DNA from: an uncultured Muribaculaceae bacterium
GTDB lineage: Bacteria; Bacteroidota; Bacteroidia; Bacteroidales; Muribaculaceae
Assembly: GCA_934590135.1 (NCBI GenBank)
Contig: CAKTOT010000002.1
Coordinates: 28,592-92,591, forward strand
DNA: 64,000 nt
Reading direction: 5' to 3'
This document shows positions 62,499 through 64,000 of this stretch, piece after piece. The notes below the pieces were generated by a model, which saw only the letters and a list, made by a program, of their open reading frames with translations, ran no database searches and was not told the DNA's origin. The position numbers were made by a program, and so were the translations under genes. How positions within the stretch are numbered: position 1 is the first letter of the stretch; every line of letters starts with the position of its first letter.

Positions 62499-63065
62499 TT
62501 ATTTCACTTTCATCCGAGCCCACTCCTCTCGGACAATTACCATAAACCTCGGCATCCCGATAAATACAAGCGATATCAGAGCGTAAGCCGTGCCAAGCAA
62601 ATTGACAAGACCCAGTAGACCGTGCGCGTTATCTACCGCATCGTTAAATATCCGTACGGTTCCGCCGTTACCTAATTGAGTTAGACCATATTCGAGATAT
62701 TCCGAAATGTCGGTCTGCATTGATATCCATAAATAGAAAAATGCCGCGGACACGGCAATGTAAGTCGCTAATACGCCCCAACTGCGCTTGAGTGAGATGT
62801 ACGTCGCGACAGACAGCATCGAAACAGCATAAATCCACCATAGACTCCAAGGTATTATGTCATGCCATATTCCAAATATTTCGTTGGCATTGCATCCGAA
62901 AGGAGAAATGCCGTCATTGTCCAAATAGTAGAAGTCTAAGGTCAGCGACCACACGTTTATAGCTGCAAGAAAGAATGCCGCCGCTACCAATAGACACCAG
63001 ATTGCCGCTATCCACGCCATAAGGCGAGATAACCGGGACGTATTATTTAATAGTTTCGGTTTCAT
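62499..63065 (-). CDS. Four-helix membrane protein, probable Rhs immunity protein
   Basis: 188 aa. Hydrophobic helices lie at about 15-37, 75-90, 95-115 and 150-175, with a short acidic periplasmic loop (YYLDNDGISPFGCNANE). No known family. Its start codon lies 23 bp inside the end of the Rhs toxin frame, the usual place and coupling of a polymorphic-toxin immunity gene; a membrane immunity protein would suit a toxin acting at the envelope. The immunity role is inferred from position only. Confidence 0.65.
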   Translation of the reverse strand: MKPKLLNNTSRLSRLMAWIAAIWCLLVAAAFFLAAINVWSLTLDFYYLDNDGISPFGCNANEIFGIWHDIIPWSLWWIYAVSMLSVATYISLKRSWGVLATYIAVSAAFFYLWISMQTDISEYLEYGLTQLGNGGTVRIFNDAVDNAHGLLGLVNLLGTAYALISLVFIGMPRFMVIVREEWARMKVK

Positions 63066-64000
63066 AAAAAGGAGGTTGCCCTGTTTCGCCCATAAGAAGA
63101 CGAATGAGCCAGTTTGATTTTGAGGCTTTTAATGCGTTCTGCATTTTTGTCAGTAGTTGGGCGGGGGATATAGCAACTATAGATGATACATTGATGCCGA
63201 CTGCTTGAATCGCATTCAATGTGGTCGTTACGCAGTTGTTGTTCACAACATTATATTCATCTATTACAATTCCTTCACCGATATTTTACGTCACGTTTGT
63301 TTGACGGATCAGCGAATTTTTCTTGTAGAATATCGTCAAAATAAGCGTTTATCTCTGCGTCCTTATCTTGCTCGAAAGCAAATGCATTCAGACCAAATCG
63401 GTTGTCTTCATCATTGATGAATCTTTGTGCATCATTGCCTTTTAATCTTATAAGGATGCCTTCGCCGGCCGTAGAACCAACCGAAGGGATATTTTTCCAG
63501 GTATTGCCATGTCTGCCATATGTGTACACCGTTAAGGATGCTCCTTCACCTGTTGACGGAAAAACGTGTCCCCAACTATTCGTCTCAATGTAGACTATCG
63601 GACGTTCTCCGGTGGGGTCGGTGAAGCGGAGGGGATTGGCGGCGCAGTGGGTGTAGGGGGAGAGGGAGGGATAGCCGGCGGCTTTGGGGTCGGGGGTGGT
63701 GAAGCGGCCGAGGAGGGCGTCGTGCCAGCGGGCGGTGTTGTCGTGCTGTCCTAATCCGGCGAAATTAATCCAGCGGTTGCCGATATGGGCGCGGTCGGTC
63801 ACGCGCTCCGTCCCGAAAAGCTGCACGGGCAGCCCCGAGGGATAGAACATCGTGCACTGCCGTATCGTGCCGGCATCGTCCACGACAGTGCGCACGCTGC
63901 CCAAGCGGTCGCGCACGTACCACAGGTGCGTGAACGTCCGCCCGGCGTTATCCGCCGTAGCATCTGCGTCTTTGACGACCGTGGCGATGCCTTCGGGGGT
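63043..64000 (-). pseudogene. Rhs-family toxin, frameshifted, 5' end beyond the window
   Basis: The frame enters from the window end (at least 63275-64000) with RHS core motifs HLWYVRDRLGSVRTV, RWINFAGLGQHDNTARW and GRFTTPDPKAAGYPSLSPY, then the core end NPLRFTDPTGE. The toxin part follows: SWGHVFPSTGEG...YTYGRHG, with His. It hits a stop at 63275, while a +1 frame reads on as VIDEYNVV and NNNCVTTTLNAIQAVG to 63043. The His and Cys look like the two halves of a permuted papain-like site, so a one-base change near 63280-63290 (AAAA run) breaks the enzyme or is a slippage site. Sequencing error is possible. Confidence 0.8.

Overview
The window is chromosomal DNA of a Bacteroidales bacterium (phylum Bacteroidota), possibly a Muribaculaceae- or Prevotella-like gut commensal. 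The phylum call rests on promoters of the TAnnTTTG (-7) / TTTG (-33) type, surface lipoproteins with acidic residues right after the lipidated Cys, a carboxypeptidase-regulatory-domain TonB receptor, DUF5689, DUF4834, DUF4932 and EFR1-type proteins, and a single-chain pyruvate:ferredoxin oxidoreductase. The genus call is inference only.

Layout. 1-4965: sbcD (5'-truncated by the window) and sbcC. 5129-6511: a secreted protein. 6967-15819: a six-gene cluster on one strand (zinc-ribbon protein, Ser/Thr kinase-FHA, FHA-TM-trypsin-like protease, PP2C phosphatase-TM, second Ser/Thr kinase-TM, secreted multidomain protein) that looks like a self-contained phosphorylation signalling system spanning the inner membrane. 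15820-16935: a 1.1-kb gap with a likely unannotated small RNA. 16936-25511: TonB receptor, two DUF5689 surface lipoproteins and a secreted endonuclease/exonuclease/phosphatase enzyme, probably a nucleic-acid or phosphate scavenging system. 25769-29268 (minus strand): psd, pssA, DUF4834, DUF2461 and glycosyltransferase genes. 29640-35109: DUF4932 metalloprotease-like protein, small membrane protein, O-methyltransferase, rbfA, lolC/E-type permease and a radical SAM enzyme.

35186-42477: three tandem copies of a two-gene cassette (surface lipoprotein plus small outer-membrane barrel protein). Copies 2 and 3 lie within an exact 2,598-bp tandem duplication, and the copy-2 lipoprotein is a hybrid of copies 1 and 3. 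The spacers carry fossils of the neighbouring radical SAM gene tail and probably of an M20 peptidase tail; the M20 gene itself survives only as an internally deleted pseudogene (42696-42961). 43042-49544: alpha/beta hydrolase, a small Cys-motif protein, mnmE, DNA/RNA nuclease, truA and speA.

49892-52183: tRNA-Lys(CTT), an AT-rich pair of genes including a PD-(D/E)XK nuclease, and an 11-repeat CRISPR array with no cas genes in the window. The probable leader lies on the far side, so array and nuclease gene read in the same direction. 52566-56144: nifJ-type PFOR. 56536-57792: AAA_14/DUF4143 ATPase flanked by two copies of the same long palindrome. 57933-60761: outer membrane beta-barrel protein. 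60900-62267: EFR1-type ferredoxin, apparently on a leaderless mRNA, and cytidine deaminase. 62499-64000: an Rhs-family toxin (frameshifted, cut by the window end) with a probable membrane immunity protein.

I could not run searches. Family names come from motifs read directly in the translations.
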